Source: Flavobacterium cupreum
GTDB lineage: Bacteria > Bacteroidota > Bacteroidia > Flavobacteriales > Flavobacteriaceae
Length of the DNA stretch: 64,000 nucleotides
Assembly (NCBI RefSeq): GCF_003996965.1
Contig: NZ_QWDM01000016.1
Coordinates: forward strand, 1 to 64,000
Direction: 5' to 3'
The position numbers were made by a program, and so were the translations under genes. The notes beneath the pieces are model-generated. The model was given only the letters and a program-made list of their open reading frames with translations. It made no database searches and was not told the origin of the DNA. How positions within the stretch are numbered: the first letter of the stretch is position 1; each line of letters opens with the position of its first letter. This document shows, piece after piece, positions 63,649 to 64,000 of this stretch.

Positions 63649-64000
63649 ATGGACGATTTTTTTAATGAAATGCAACTTCCTTTCGCTAATTCGAATGAAG
63701 AACTAGAGACAATTTCTAATAATGCTTTTAAACCTCTTTTTGATATAAAGAAGTTTGAGATTAGGGCGGAAATTGAGAAAGACAAAGGAATTGATTTTCA
63801 TATAGAACTAAAGTTACAACGATCTGATGGTAAATCAGTGCATACAAATTTTCGATTTGCAATACAGCTTAAGGCTACCGAGAATATCATAAAAAATACT
63901 GACGGCAGTTTTAGTAAACAGATAGAATTATCAAATGTTAATTACCTATTAAATACAGGCATGCCTGCCTACTATGTTTTCTATCACATCCCGTCTAAGA
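63649..64000 (+). CDS. DUF4365-type protein, truncated by the window end
   Basis: The frame starts with ATG at 63649, 79 bp after the STAND gene, and stays open to the edge (117 codons). It has EIEKDKGIDFHIELKLQ and FAIQLKATEN, with Asp and QLK at PD-(D/E)XK positions, then a YLLNTGMPAYYVFYH strand, the DUF4365 pattern. These proteins are Mrr-like nuclease-domain proteins. Its place after the MBL and protease-STAND genes would correspond to the third gene of an AVAST type I locus. The C-terminal part lies beyond the window. Confidence 0.7.
   Translation, partial: MDDFFNEMQLPFANSNEELETISNNAFKPLFDIKKFEIRAEIEKDKGIDFHIELKLQRSDGKSVHTNFRFAIQLKATENIIKNTDGSFSKQIELSNVNYLLNTGMPAYYVFYHIPSK

Noticed and set aside
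1..64000. CRISPR array, rRNA, tRNA or ICE integrase
   Set aside because: No regularly spaced repeats, no tRNA-like cloverleaf and no tyrosine or serine recombinase frame was seen anywhere in the window.

Overview
The window looks like AT-rich chromosomal DNA from a Bacteroidota bacterium, most likely a Flavobacterium/Chryseobacterium-type member of the Flavobacteriia. The evidence is promoters of the Bacteroidota type (TTTG - about 20 bp - TAnnTTTG), SusC/SusD pairs, a DUF6520 peptide, an Hc1-type histone-like gene, and a Bacteroidota-type conjugation apparatus (MobA/B/C and TraE, F, G, I, J, K, M, N). No integrase, tRNA, rRNA or CRISPR array was seen. The window is best read as the interior of an integrative and conjugative element (ICE) heavily loaded with cargo; neither end can be proven.

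Layout. (1) 1-1.7 kb: a truncated DUF932 gene, ssb, a GC-rich structured non-coding block and an IS3-type orfA relic. (2) 1.7-7.1 kb, minus strand: a three-gene restriction-modification-like operon (HTH regulator, adenine methylase, small PD-(D/E)XK protein) and a YhcG/DUF1016-type nuclease. (3) 7.1-11 kb: the mobilisation module mobA-mobB-mobC with a candidate oriT next to mobA. (4) 11-36 kb: a cargo block between mob and tra. It holds a MauE/DoxX-DUF6520 peptide unit convergent with an S9 peptidase-SusD-SusC unit, a structured RNA candidate upstream of susC, a HEPN + DUF262 (GmrSD-like) pair, an NdpA-like + membrane-protein pair with the remains of a third gene, a GNAT/HTH toxin-antitoxin-like pair, an Hc1-like gene, an AraC-type sensor with a divergent lipoprotein operon, and DoxX + chromate transporter. 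(5) 36.3-55.9 kb: the transfer operon, preceded by a terminator and an array of GTACAAC boxes; a hairpin ending in a T-run lies between its first two genes. The operon also carries a 1856-residue methylase-helicase fusion. (6) 56.1-64 kb: a second defence block with a Vsr/DUF559-like protein, divergent from an MBL-fold hydrolase, a trypsin-like protease/STAND NTPase of 1709 residues, and the start of a DUF4365-type nuclease. This set resembles an AVAST type I (Avs1) system.

How the parts fit. The mob and tra genes would move the element. The SSB and the methylase-helicase probably protect the DNA as it enters a new cell. The cargo is dominated by candidate anti-phage systems and by surface uptake or secreted-peptide functions. 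The best candidates for undescribed biology are the NdpA-like + four-TM membrane protein operon (24.86-27.28 kb), the HEPN/DUF262 pair whose HNH centre looks lost (22.17-24.81 kb), the DUF6520 peptide island with its structured RNA (12.0-21.6 kb), and the cis-regulatory architecture of the tra operon (36.3-37.1 kb). Function calls come from motif recognition by eye; no database search was run.
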